A program made the translations under genes and the position numbers. Below, in pieces: positions 46,830 to 59,600 of a stretch of 64,000 nt of DNA. The stretch comes from Pyrus communis (Eukaryota > Streptophyta > Magnoliopsida > Rosales > Rosaceae): assembly GCF_963583255.1 (NCBI RefSeq), contig NC_084808.1:12051501-12115500 (forward strand), given 5' to 3'. The first letter of the stretch is position 1. Every line of letters starts with the position of its first letter. The notes under the pieces are model-generated. The model worked only from the letters and a program-made list of their open reading frames with translations. It had not been told where the DNA came from and did no database searches.

Positions 46830-49800
46830 ATGTCGTTTCCCTTTATCCCTAGACTTGTTGCTTGAGCTGCTCCCAACGACATCCTGATCTTCCTCCTCCA
46901 ATGACACCTGTTGCAACTCCTCCAACCTCTTTATATGTTTTGCAAAACCGTGATATAAGACGGATGTTGGAATGAACAAAAACCAAGTTATCAGCTCTCG
47001 TACAATTCAATCTATTTCTCTTAACATTATGGATGTATGAATATATGCCCCCAAACTCTTTTCGCTGATGTGCTTAAATTTGTTGAGACACCACCTTTTT
47101 GCTTCTTAAAAAAAAAAAAAATAATAATCCAAAATTAATATAAAATAACCAAATACGTTAAGTAACTAAATTAAAATAATATCTCTGGTTTCCCATCCAT
47201 AGATTGACCACCAATCAAAAGCTGGCATGGCTGCTGCATCTGCTTGTGCATTTAGAGTAGCATAAATACCTCTTTGGTCAACAAAGGTAGCATATTGTTT
47301 GAATAGCTCGTGTTTTTTACGTGGATCATCACATATAATATCAGAAGCTTCAAGTACTCCCCTCGTTCCTTCCGCATCATCATTAGGGGCCTTTCTAGTT
47401 GTGCCTCCGGGTGCCATTTGTCTTTAGATATTCTCCATCATAGAAACGTGAAGTTAAAGCAAATGTTGGACAATGTAACGGAATTCATCTTTTCCCATCT
47501 ACTAACCACAATTTGCTCAACATCAGAAAAATATTTTTCGTGTACTCTATCTCTTGTCTTATATCTTTTATTTCACCAAGCAACCATTTTTTTCATAAAT
47601 TTCACCCATTTATTGTCTGTCACCATCGCAAAAATTTACCAACAAATATATGGGCTTTGTGATCTTTATGATAGAATCTACATCATCCCAAAAACAATCA
47701 CTTTGCACGAGCTCAACAACTTTGGCCGCATTAGTGTGTGTTTGCATCTTGATTTTTCAACCAATCTTTCCATGCTTTAAGAATAATTGTAGTTGCTAAA
47801 GCCTCTCTACACATACTGTCTCTGAACAAAATACAATGAGATGCAAACCTAGTTTTCGCAACTTTCAATATCTCACAACTTAGAGACTCTTGAGCATAGT
47901 CAAAGTCTGAATATGGTTTAAATAGAACTTGACAATTGACTTTCCTTTTTTGTAAGTGCTCCTAAGCGAATCAAAATTTTTTTGCTAGATCTTTGAAGAT
48001 GAGATTCAATGTATGCAATGTATGAACAACACATGGAGACCAAAAGATATGTTTGTGTGCCTTTCGAATTTCTTGTCCGACAACAACACAATTCTTTGCA
48101 TTATCGATTACAACCTGAATGACATTGATTCCCCACCACCCCCCCCCCCCTTAAAACTTGTTCAATTGCTTTAAGCATATAATCAACAATCTCTTTACCA
48201 CTTTTTATTACTCCAAAAAAATTATCTACATATAAGAACATACATCCTCAACTGGTTACTACAACACCATTAATGAGTGGATTGTGCTTCATGTTTGACC
48301 CTCCATCTGACATGATGGATACCCTGTGTGTGAGCCATATCTCTCTAACAGGTTTTAACTCATTTTCAATTCTAGTTTTGCATGCATTGAGTAGAGTGCT
48401 TTTAGCTCTTTCATACCCAGGAGCCTTGTACCCTTTAGGTCCATTGTTTATGACAGTGACCATCACATGGAATTGTGGATTCCTTAATAAATTGAATGGT
48501 ATGCCATTAGTGCAAAATGCTCTAATAACCTTCATATCAACTACTTCTCTAGCCATAGTTTGCATCACTTCTTGAATCGGTTTTGTTTTTTCACCCTTGC
48601 CATTAACCTTTGATCTTTTCCTCCTTTTGTACTTTGTTTCTCAAAATTTGAAGTAATTCAAAATTTTTTCTGAACTACACCACAACGAGCAATATTTACA
48701 CCAATGTTATAAAAAATGGCCTAGGCAGCCCCCTAGGCGCTGGGCGGTGGTGACCCGAGGCGTTTTCTTGCAAATCGGTTGGAAAAATCGGCTGGGCTCT
48801 AGGCGACCCAGGCGGGCTAGGCGGTTTTTTTTTTTTTTTTTTTTTGAAATTAAAAAAAAAATCCTATCTAAGTCTAAGTTGTGAACTTGGAGTACGTTGG
48901 AAATAAGAAATTAATGAGTAGAGAAGAGATCGATGCGTTTTACCTTTGTGCATCGACAAACCGTTATGGCTGAAATAGGTGAGCGGGGATCAGGTCTGAG
49001 GTTTGTGTTGCTGTGAGAAAGGGTGGAGATAAATGAGAGACTTATTTCGGTGTCTAGAAAGAGAGAAGCTTCTAATTTTCTTGGGAGTTGTCTCCCAAGA
49101 AACTTCAAATTGAGTTAGAAGCAAGGCTTGTAACTGCCTGATGTACGAAAAATAGAACCAAGCTTCTGAGATTTGATATATTGAATTTCAATTTGCAGCC
49201 GCTCTGCTGCTTCATCACTTTTTTGTTTTTCCTTTAAAAGTTGGACCTGGTGTTCTTGTTTAATTAGAACTAACATTCACTTATCAACACAAAAGTAGCC
49301 TTTGAATTTAATTAGAAATGAGAGAACGACCTAGGGTTTCTCAATTTAATCAGAAATGAGGGAAGGGCATTCAGATGCACGACACGTGTGCGCATCCTAA
49401 GCCTCCGTGCTACCCGAGGAGCAATGGTCTGAATTAGAGAGGAGATGAGCCGTTTGGGCTCTGGGCTCGAGGTCATCAAAAGCTGAAATGAGAGTGAGTG
49501 TAGCTGTTAGGGGTTTTCAAATGTCAAATGAAGCTACTACACCAGCTTATATTGTCCTTGTTGCAAACAATTGACACAGTTGTTGCCTTGTGCGTGTTGC
49601 TCAGCTCGTTTTCATCAGTTTTCGGATCACGAGTTCGATTCTTCGCGGTGGTTGTTTTGTGTTTCGTTTTCTTTCTTTTTCCCGAGCATGTTATTCTCGC
49701 GTGTCATCCTCCAATATTTATCACTATGATTATATGACATATATTCTTAATGTGTTTTTAAATTTTGGACTTATTGGATACTCTTTTTTGCATTTTATCA

Positions 49801-50302
49801 TTATTTTATTATCTTATCCATGGATTTTATACAAGTATAATTTTTTGTAAGTGTCAATATGCACTTATTTACAAGAAATTTACCTAAATCCACTTAAGTT
49901 GCTTAGGCGTCTGCCTAGACCCCACCTAGCCACCTAGGTGCTAAGCGCCAGCCTGCCGCCCAACTAGCGCTTAGCATTTTTTAGAACCTTGAGATGATAA
50001 CTGATGCGAGTAGTAAAAGATTTTTATACATTCTTGCAGTAATTGCACCTCCATTGCTTTGTCTTACTCGATATCTCAAAAGTAACTTTACTTAATGATA
50101 GGGGTTTCACCCTTGTTTTAGTATTTTCAAGTAGTGAAGTTTGTTGCGGAGTCCGCCTAGATGATTGAGGTTGACTCGTTGGTATTTCCTTTGATTGTGG
50201 AATTTCTATGCAATCATCTTTTTCATTCTCGCTGTATGAGACTAAGTTGATATCATGTTTGGGTATTTCTGGTTCCTCTATTCTTCTCTTGTTGAAAACC
50301 AT
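46830..50302 (-). pseudogene. Decayed hAT-family transposase gene
   Basis: Read on the minus strand: a start at about 50302 (MVFNKRRIEEPEIPKHD), a BED-type zinc finger beginning KQWRCNYC near 50030, then an unrelated insertion (48706-49987). A DUF659 domain follows at 48248-48568 (AFCTNGIPFNLLRNPQFHVM, LNACKTRIENELKPV, SIMSDGGSNMK), then a broken central catalytic region (47440-48240) with recognisable hAT words such as VIDNAKN and VHTLHTLN. The C-terminal dimerisation region is at 46900-47420 (FDWWSIYG, IHNVKRNRLNCTRADNLVFVHS). Many stops and frameshifts are present, so it is inactive. Terminal repeats of this element were not found. Confidence 0.8.
48706..49987. mobile_element. Inverted-repeat transposon nested in the hAT transposase
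   Basis: The left end 'gttataaaaaatggcctaggc' and the reverse complement of the right end 'gttctaaaaaatgctaagcgc' pair. Subterminal stretches on both sides are built from CCTAGGC/GGCGCTAG-type words. About 1.28 kb, GC-rich at the edges, no transposase seen. It separates the BED finger from the DUF659 domain of the hAT gene. No clear target duplication, so the superfamily is open. Confidence 0.6.
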
Positions 50303-50335
50303 CTTAGATTCTCTTTGTTTTTTTTTTTTTGTTTT

Positions 50336-50367
<32 letters not shown>

Positions 50368-50462
50368 TTGCAATCTGATGGTTTCTAAACAACAATTGTG
50401 CATAAATTTATACTCATATTTGTTTCTTAGGTTAAATGTATTTTGTAATACATATACCTAAG

Positions 50463-50735
50463 GACCTTAACCATTCGATACACAAGTACCCAACCATATT
50501 TATTTTTACTTAGATGCATTTACCCATTCATGTTCTTTATTTTTGTTTCGATGTATCTATCAACCATGTTTGTTTTCATTGCAAAATATGTACCCAACCA
50601 TGTTCTTTGTTTTTTATTTTGAGGCATGTACCAACCATGTTTGTTTGTCTCTTTTTTTTTGTTTTTTTTAATGTACCCAACCATGTCATTTGTCATGTAT
50701 CCAATCATGTTACAAATCATTGCTTACAAATCATC
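50463..50735 (+). repeat. Degenerate minisatellite built on 'acccaaccatgt'
   Basis: The phrase 'gtacccaaccatgttctttgt' or a variant recurs about six times at spacings of roughly 35-60 bp, separated by T-rich spacers. The preceding stretch 50310-50370 is T/G-rich homopolymer-like DNA. Confidence 0.55.
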
Positions 50736-50792
50736 AATGCTACAAAATAAAATTGATTGCTCATAATAAGTAATACTATAAAATATAAAGAA

Positions 50793-50941
50793 AATTAATG
50801 AAAATTACTTAAAAACTTTGAGTTTTAACGAAAATGACAAAATAAAGGGTAAAGTGAATAGTACCAGGATTGACTTTTAGTGTAAACATGTGGTTTTTCG
50901 TTAAAGTAAACAGTACCGGGAGTTTTTCATTAAAGTTCCCT
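50793..50941 (+). mobile_element. MITE of the 'gtttttcgttaa' family
   Basis: About 149 bp, colinear with 60980-61128: 'aatgaaaatta', 'gagttttaacgaaaatgac', 'aataaagggtaaagtgaata', 'gtaccaggattgactttta', 'gtttttcgttaaagt'. No coding capacity. I recall this family as abundant in apple and pear DNA. Confidence 0.75.
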
Positions 50942-51139
50942 AAAATATAATTATGAACGTATTATTATCAATATTTTATATACAAACTAATTTACATTCT
51001 TTAACAAATTTAGAACGAATCGAACTGAATATCGTACTGTGTTTGTCTACTCTCTAGCGAATGATACTATAGGTTACTAGCGAATCCTGTACCCGAGCCA
51101 AACTGCGAACTCAAACTGTATTCCGTATCTGGCAACTAT

Positions 51140-52990
51140 GATCACAACCCTTGGGAAAGCTTAGGGGTTTTAGGAAATTAAACGACATGAATTTGAATGA
51201 AAATTGAAAAGTTGAAAATTTATTACAAACTTTATTTTGCGATTTTGGAAGTCTAATTGATCATTTTTGGCTTAAACACGATGGTCTAACGGTATAACTA
51301 TTAGTCTTGTTATGCTTGTTATTCTTCAAAACGTCATATTATACGTCCAATTCTGACACTAGAATATTTCTTGCTGCCTTTTCTATAGCCATATCGATTA
51401 AATCCAATATTTCTGAACTTTAATTCTTTTTTTTTTCTAGAATTTGGAACATTTTATTGCTTTTATCTTTCTTCATCAGAATTGACCCATATCTTGTCCT
51501 ACATTAGACTCCTTTACTTGAAAGGAACTTAACCTCGAGTTCATCTTGAAATGATCTTGATAGCTAGTAGACAACTGCATGGTTAAGTAAATAAATTCCT
51601 CAACTCGAGAAGCCCAACTTTTAGTGTACCTAGTTGAAATATTCATGAAATTAATTATGTAAACAAGACCAAACTATGTCAATCAAGAATCAAAATATTT
51701 TTCCTCCCCAAGTTTTCTTGTTTGGTCAGCAATGTAATTTAACTCAAATTTGTTAGATTGTTGATTGTCCAAAGTCATAACAATTTTGGAATCACTCATA
51801 CCTTTAGTTTATCGAGTCTCCACTTGTGAACTGTCATGTTTTGGCATAATGAAATACAAGTCCTCATCACTTTAGCTTCTTTTCTAATGATTGTTTGACA
51901 TGTTGTTGACAAATACAATTTGTTGAAATAGGAAAAGAATTGCTTAACAATTTTGTTGCTTCAACTAACACCAACTTTTGATGGGAGTCTTACCTTGTTA
52001 TGGCCTAGACTCTTGCACTTAATCCCACCATAAACGCATATCACCATCTAACCAAGAAGCTACCATCTTCATCTTCCTTTCCAAAATTGGTTGTCTCTAA
52101 AAAACTTCTCTATATCCTCAACCCATAATAAAAAACCTTCAATGCAATCACTTCCTAGGAAAATAAGAATATCTTCAACATCAACGAGGTGAGATTCGCG
52201 GGGTGAATCTCATACTATATCCCCTTCAAGATTTAATACTCTCTTATGAACAACGTCGTTTAGGGTATTATTTTTTCCACGATCAATTGTCATTACAACA
52301 GGGCAAATCTTTGCTCTGATACCAATTTGATGCATCATAAAGTTAAAAGGATTACAAGCATAAATGCTAAAGAACAAAGGTTTCTGGAATGCACAAAGAT
52401 TATGATAAAACCAAAAGGTTTTTTGATTATTTATGAATTGATGCATTACATTGGGAGCGAAACAACTTAAATATATTTAATCACAGCCCCTGGGGAAGCT
52501 CATGGGTCTTAGGGAATTAAATGGCATGAATTCTAATAGAAATTCAAAAGTTCGATATTTTGCAGTTTTGAAAGTCTAAAAGATCGTTTTTTGCCTTAAA
52601 ACGACTTATTTTACACCCAATTCAGAAACCAGACTATTATATGTTGTTCTATATCTCCATGAATCGAGGAACTTTTGCTTGCATTGTATCATTTGGTCTA
52701 CGTAACGGAACTGATAACATTCGAGATTATGCAGGATTCGCAAGCAAGCTAATCTCCTAGTCTGATTTCTCGTTGTTAAGTAATTTGGTTAAATCAATCA
52801 CCTTGGATGATTGCTTTTTTACTTATTCTTATTGCCTTTTCTGTTGCCACATCGATTGAATCCAATATTTTCAAACTTTAATTCTTCTTTTCTAGAATTT
52901 GAAAAAACTTATTTACCTTATCTTTCTTCTTTGAAATTAACCATATCTTGCCATACATCATCAAACTTCTTTGCATTTTTCTCATATCTT
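51140..52990 (-). mobile_element. Decayed minus-strand Ty3/gypsy element
   Basis: On the minus strand: an LTR-like block (about 52990 to 52329), a PBS at 52313-52324 (exact TGGTATCAGAGC), a gag fragment (51960-52200), and a second LTR-like block (51140-51500). The two blocks are diverged direct copies: 'atcaca(g/a)ccc', 'ggaattaaatggcatgaatt' and 'cgattgaatccaatattt' recur in both. Almost the whole of pol is missing. Outer ends are approximate. Confidence 0.6.
51960..52200 (-). pseudogene. Gag fragment of the decayed gypsy element
   Basis: Minus-strand reading gives words such as GFLLWVEDIEKFF, then after a frameshift KMVASWLDGDMRLWWD, matching the W-x-M/I-E-KFF ... KMVA..L.G.A..WW pattern of plant retrotransposon gag. 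Stops and shifts interrupt it. Confidence 0.6.
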
Positions 52991-53877
52991 TATTTTAACA
53001 AACTGTGAATACTTTATTATTATTTTTTATACAAAAATATATTTACACTACTATGTTTCGATGAAAGCAGTGAACTTAGAATTTAGATCCAAGTCATAAT
53101 TTATAATTTAGCATGCATCATTCCCTTATCTAGATTTATAAACATAGAAATTTACCATTTCCACGTGAAAAAATACTCAAATCTTTGTATGCTTTAAACA
53201 TGCATGTAGCTAATTGTGAGGAAGGAATAGAGAGAAATTGGCTATCATTGTACACTAATACATTCTTTTCTCTTCTTTTTTTGTGCTTTCACGAACCACT
53301 AATAGTATTGCACTTCTGTTTCAATTTATGAGGTGTGTTGTAAGTAGATGAAGCCATGCTCAGGGGACATGGTTTCAGCCAAGTTAAACATGAGGGTGAT
53401 ACTGTTGTTGCAAGGAAAGCAATTGGAAGGTACTCAAATTACACTCCTCCAATTTCTTTTCAACAATTTTTCGTTCATGTGTCAAAATGATAGAAACAGT
53501 TTTGAGTTTTTATGATGGACTTCTAATACTGCTATGTTATGGACTTCCAAGAGACTAAAAGCATAGAAGGAACAAACATCCATTTTTTTATTTTAATTTA
53601 GATTTGATTTTGGATTGCTTTGCAATATTTGTGGTTTCCGTTTAACTCTCTTGAATTGCTTTTTGTGGCTTTTACAATTTTACTTTTATTTTACTAAATA
53701 TAATTTCAACTTATCTTTGATTAAGTGCAAGTGTTCCCTAGCAAATACTGAAGTTTTTAGTCCTTTTCCTTAAATTTATGTTCATTTTATGTTCTTATCT
53801 ATTTTATTAAAAGTTAAATTTGATGATAATTAAGAGTTGTGTATTTATATGTGAATTTGACTGCTATCATTGGGACA

Positions 53878-53990
53878 CCACCATCACCCACCGTCATCAC
53901 CACTCACTGTCACCACCACCACTACCACCACCACCATCACCACCACCACCACTGCCACCACCCACCATCATCATCGCCGTCGCCACCCCC
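53878..53990. repeat. (CAC/CCA)n imperfect trinucleotide repeat
   Basis: Imperfect CAC-ATC-type trinucleotides. The frames through it (His- or Pro-rich) are artefacts of the repeat. Confidence 0.85.
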
Positions 53991-54329
53991 ATTATTAGCA
54001 CAATTAAAATATTATCTCTCGTTTATAAATTATTGACTCTGGATACACATTAAATTTCATATTTAAATTCTATTGTTTTTTTAGGTTAGTCAAACAAGAA
54101 AATTCATAAATTCTAGAAAATCAAGTTTTGTAATTTCAAATTCTATCATTTTGGAATTTCAAGGTCCGTCTGGTAACGTGTAACAAAATGATTTTTGAGA
54201 TATTATTTTGTTAAACAAAAATGACAAATAAGATTTTACATTCTTGTGATTTAAGAATGCGTCTGATAGTTTAGTCTGAGAATGATTTTAGAGAATGAAA
54301 CATTGAAAACGTGTCTGGTACCAATTGTA

Positions 54330-54330
<1 letters not shown>

Positions 54331-54369
<39 letters not shown>

Positions 54370-54370
54370 T
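54331..54370. repeat. (AT)n(GT)n compound microsatellite
   Basis: About 8 AT units followed by about 11 GT units. Confidence 0.9.
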
Positions 54371-54526
54371 TGATAGTAATGGTGACGGTGATGGTTAGGA
54401 TGGTTTGGTTGAGACAAGAGTGGTGTTGGTAGCGATGGTGGTTGGAGTAGTGGTAGTAGTGGTGAGAATAAAGGTGTTAGTGGTGGTGGGATATAGGTGG
54501 TGGCAATAGTGGGGTAGTGAGCAATT

Positions 54527-55176
54527 GGGGTGCAACTTAGGTTCGGTCAACTTGAATCTACACATGGCCAACCAAATTTCAAACCCAATTAGGCAGGTTA
54601 GAATGAAGAAGAAAACCCGCACAAACCCCACTCAGCCTCAACTCGATCATGTATTATGCTGGGTTGATGCCTTACCCCCGCCTATGGCAACCCAAACTCA
54701 ACCTGATGTTGAGCTCGAATTTGCTCATGCACATATTACCCTCCTCACTTCATTTTACATAAGTATAAGTTTTGGGGTGACTATACTTAAAGTTTATTGT
54801 CGGTTTTCATATGGGTAATGAATGATAGTGTTACTTTTACATTTCTTTTGGTTAAGGCTTTGGTATGCATCTTGTAATTTAATTTCAACTTTGCATGGTT
54901 GAAACATTAGAAATAGTCTCGAAGTTGTGTGCTTTAACTTTTGTTTGCATGGTCACGTGTAAATGAAATTCCAACTAATATTTGACATTTTTGGTTCAAA
55001 TTTTGAAAAATCATGCAAAATAAGGTTTTATGAGATTGAACTCAATAAAGATGTGCGATCCTGAACCCAAACTCAACCCGAATAAGTCTGAATCCAACAT
55101 AAACCTGAACCTAACTAACCTAAACCCAACCCAAAGCCAACCCGAACCCGAATTGTGAAGGTTGGGTTAGGGTTAG
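54527..55176. mobile_element. Partial copy of the 656-bp hAT element
   Basis: It starts 'ggggtgcaacttaggttcggtcaacttgaatct' in parallel with 25671. It shares 'caaacccaattaggca' and AACCCAACCC-type words, and 'cgaattgtgaaggttgggttag' parallels 26253-26275. The last 50 bp or so of the reference copy are missing because other DNA starts at about 55178. Confidence 0.55.
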
Positions 55177-55177
55177 T

Positions 55178-56640
55178 GTCACGCTCCGGACCTAGAGTCG
55201 GTAGAAAATCCCAAATCCGAAATATGACCTAAAGTTGAATATAAATAAATAAAAAGAAGCAGAAATGAAAGAAAAATATAAGTTCCTCTTATAAACCAAT
55301 CCAGAATTCTTTACAAGACCAAATTAATAAATGAATAAAAACTTCTAGCCCCACATCTAATTCGATCATATCCTATTCACCCTCTTGATTGAGTCTAATT
55401 CGTACACCTACATAAACAATGGAGCTTCAATAGCTCAGTAGGGATATTGCCTTACAATAGTAAATTAATCAAACTAAATTAAGAGTCCTATGGTCATAGA
55501 TTTCAGTCATGAGAAATTAGGAACAATGGTTCCATAATGATGCATGAATATTCTCTCATTCCCACCTCTATTCTCGTTAATCCACACTCCAAAACACACA
55601 GCCTCACACGTCTCATACCATGCTTTGGCCTCAAGTGTCTTGTTATATGAATTACCACTCATGACATATCCATTCACTTTCCATTGTTCTTTCAAACCAC
55701 AATATCCATCTCTCGGTCAACAAGTCGTCTCTCACATAAAGATTGTCTTTACTGCCGATCAGTTATGCTTACCGGAAATCCTGGTCCTTGACATGGTCGA
55801 TCCAATTTTTACAATACATCGACCCATTCCAATTCATCACGAGACAAACCCACGTAACTCACCCAACTCATAAGTCTCATTATTGCAAAGCATGATATGA
55901 ATTCCATCTCGTATGTGCAAGTCATAATCAAACCAATAAAAATCCAACAAAAGCAATAATCCAATTAACATCCAACCATATTTACCAACCAATAAGATCA
56001 ACAATTATATAGTACTTCATGAAATTTAATAAAATCAATCTAAAGGTCTGCCCGATTTCTCATATATGGATTCCAAAGCATTGCTAAGACTCTCTATTAC
56101 AAGATTCCTCACCTCCACCACCTCGATCAACTCCATAACTTGGATGCTACAGATGAGTGAAATGAAGAATTGTTGTGGAGGAATACTTTAAGTTTTTGGA
56201 CACGCATTTAAGTGCTTGGACTGGTCGCCACTCGAGTACCAATTGACAAGAATCATCATATTTGAATAAAGTTGATGTTGACGAAGTGTGCAATGTGCAT
56301 GATGCTGATGAGGTTTGGTTTTCTTCTCTTGAGAATTTTGTTTTATTTAGATGCAGGTTTCTTTGTTCTCAAGAAATTGGGGTTACTTATTCAAGTATGC
56401 TTGTATCTTGTTGTCTATAGATACCTCCATTCGAGTTGTGTGAAATTTTGAAATACTAACTATATACGCACTCGTAAACTCTGAACAACGAGCAAAAGTT
56501 TGATCTAAACAGCAGATCGATTGGTATGCATTCCATTGTTGTCATCGACACTCCAAAACAATATAGAGATTAAACAAAGAATGAGCTTATCAAAATCACA
56601 CCACTACTCCAAAGAATGAAAGAATAGTTGGAATAAAATC
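55178..56640. other. Unassigned DNA, possibly an LTR-like insertion
   Basis: It begins TGTCACGCTCCGGACC, whose reverse complement ends GCGTGACA, like family C LTR ends. It cuts the hAT copy before it. No partner copy in the window and no right end could be fixed. The frames at 55507-55873 are not supported. The rightmost part probably includes the 3' UTR of the clathrin assembly gene. Confidence 0.35.
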
Positions 56641-56657
56641 ATGAAATAAGTGGTCAT

Positions 56658-59600
56658 CTATATTAGGTTTTGGTTTCCCTGGTTTGGCGTTGTACTAGGA
56701 GGGATGCTGAATGGATCTCCAAACGGGTTTGCAGAGCCTGCGGGTTGCATTGGTTGGGAATATTGAGAATAATACGGGTGAGGTACCATCATCATGTTTT
56801 GCTGTTGTTGCTGCATGATTTGTTGGTGCTGTTCTTGTTGTTGTGCCATTAACGCCATCTGCACGTTTGTAGGGGGTGCTATGCCGTTGGACATTGCAAA
56901 TGGGTCTTGTATGGGTTGCTGTGCTGCTTGTTCAAATGGATTTTGCAAGCTCGTCGCGCCATAACCATACCCTGCATTTTGGAGTTGTAACTGTCTCCTG
57001 GCACCTTCATCTTCATACAAACTATTAAGTAACAGATTATCAAAGCCACCAGCCTGACAAAACCCAAACGATGTCCATGAATATAAACTGAAAGAATACG
57101 AATACTAATCTATACATGTAAATCTAGTGAATCGGCAGTGGCTCGTAGCTCCAGTTGTATTGCGCATTTACCAACACACTGAAAACAAGAGTTCAAACCT
57201 CCCTTGCCCCTTGGCCTCCTTTTTACGAAAGAAAAGTCCGGTGATTGAAGCCCGAAACTGAGATTTAGCCACGCAAACAACTGCAATCTAAATGCATACT
57301 TAACTACTCTACTCTAGACCAAGTTAGATTTCAGATTCTTCAATTCCTTGATTCAGAAAAAAAGTGTGAAGGTGAGTATGTATGTGTACTGAATCTTGTA
57401 GTCAACTAACTTCACATTGAAAGAAATTCAATCCCAAACTGTCTAGGAAGGACCAAGTGGTTCAAGACCATATTGATTCAGTGAGGACTAACCAGAGCTG
57501 ATCCCAACACTATCCATATGTAGCTTTCATACCATTGCACTGAAAGCGAAAGGGCAGAAAAATAAAATCATTTTGAAAAGCAAAGAAGACTAACCAACTT
57601 TCTGTCTTGGGGCACTTGGCTGGTATGGTTGCTTGGTGTGGTCACCAGCGCTAGCTCCCAACCGGAAGTCCCAGCAAAATCATTGAAATTTGCTCCAGAT
57701 TTTTGTTCATTCCCTGAAAATGTATAAATATGATTTTATAAAACAGAATTCATAAAGTATATCAGCAAACAAATCTTCAAATTCGACAATGCAGACATGT
57801 GTAAATTTTCCTCAATAATATAACATGCAACGAAACTTACCCTGTGGAACTATCGCAAGAGCCAGGGCATTGCATTCTTCTATTTCTGCAGCTTTTGGAT
57901 TTATTTCCCTTAGACCCTAGACAATGAAAAGGAAAGACACAACATAAATGGAAAAAATCCAGACTGACATCAGAGAAAACATGAATTACAACGCATATAT
58001 AAAATATCGTACCAGCAGATCAGTGTCCTCAGTTGATATCAAAGGAGGAGGTTTGACTTCTTCTTCCTTGGGTTGGGGTTCTTCCTCTGTTTTAGCCAGT
58101 GGCTCCTCAACTTTTTCTTCTTTTTTTTCAGGCTCTGGAGGGGGAGGAGGTTCTTCAGGTCTCTGAGGCTGCTCGTCTGTCTCCTGGTATTCCTATTGCC
58201 GGAACAAAATTATCAGAAATTTGAATATTAGAACTAATAGTTCAAATATACAAATAAGCATGACCGTTGTATATACAGCATGTCAACAGCAATTGTGTGC
58301 GACAAATATTTCAAAGAGTCTTAATGTTAATGCACATACATATCCAGTACTCAAATGTTCATACTCATATGGATTCTATCTCACCAGTCTTCTGTTAATG
58401 GAACCTGATTGTGGCGCTTCCTTTATATACTCTTCCATTGTTGCAAGAAATGAAGGTGGCGGCTGTTCAGTGTAGAGAAGAAGATTTGTGAGAGACCATG
58501 CAATGGAGTCAACTTAAATATTCCAGTAGAAGGCAAAGTGGAACCTGTCTCAATGTAGGAAACTGAAAAGTTCTAGCAAGATCCAAACCCTTGCAGTATT
58601 CGTAAAAATCTGCAAGCGCTTCAGCCTGTAGGTCGATAGAGAAAAAACTGCTCTTGAGGGTATCGTTATTAATTTAACTATGGGAAAAGGTCTATTCCAG
58701 CAATACATGTTTCGCTACAACATATTGTTATACAAACGATTCAAAAATAACGTATCATTGTGTACCTGTTGACCAGCTCTTTTGTAAATATTGAGGGCTT
58801 TAACTGCGTCGTGTCTTGACATATCAAAGAACTGCAGGAAGATGCAACTCGATTTGTTATAATTTTAAAATAAAAAATGGAGGTATCATATGATAACTGA
58901 TTCAGCTCAGAGAAATATGAGTCTAGAAGAGCCTTACCATGTCAACGAGATTTATAATTCCGTCATTGATGGCACAATATATTTTAAAGCTCTCTTTTAA
59001 TATCTACATGGAGAAGAACATTGTTGAAGTTCAGAAGGAACTAGTAAAAAGGCATATATTGGTTTTCTCAAGGAATTTAGGTTTCATGCATACCAGAGCC
59101 AAGGCATATTGTATGAGGTAATTGTTATAAGCTGTTCCCTCGGGCTGCAAAATAAGAGCAAATTAGAAAGTACAATATAACGAACAAAATGGTTCTTTCA
59201 AGACTGTTTCAGTAAGAGAGGATGTCGTGGACCGATTAAATAAAATTTGGCTCAAAGAACGAAGCCAGATCAGACTTTCTGTATCCATATTAACTTATTA
59301 CCTGGCAACCCATGAGGCAGAAAAGAAGTTGCTGCAGTGCAGGTAGCTGCTCCAAGAGCGCATCAGCACTCAGCGTTCGTGTTCTACTATGGACCTGGTG
59401 GAGTCAATGGTATCTTTGTTATACTAAAGTTGAACATGAAATTCAATGAGAGACAAAAAAAGTAAAATTTTAAATCATGAAAATGACAAATATAAACCAC
59501 ACCTTGGTTGATCCTGGCAATGTTTTGGTCAAACGCTCTGCCTCAATGTCATATTTCAAAACTTTGAAACACTCCAGCCGTTCTTCTAAAAAGAGCGCAT

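Larger units (their letters stand above)
52991..54526. other. Intergenic DNA with simple repeats
   Basis: No gene recognised. It holds a CAC/CCA-rich tract (53878-53990), an (AT)n(GT)n tract (54331-54370) and TGG-rich DNA (54376-54510). The short phrase at 53350-53430 has some coding-like bias but no supported exon. Confidence 0.5.

Noticed and set aside
53878..54053. His- or Pro-rich protein genes
   Set aside because: Pure translation of an imperfect CAC/CCA microsatellite in three frames.
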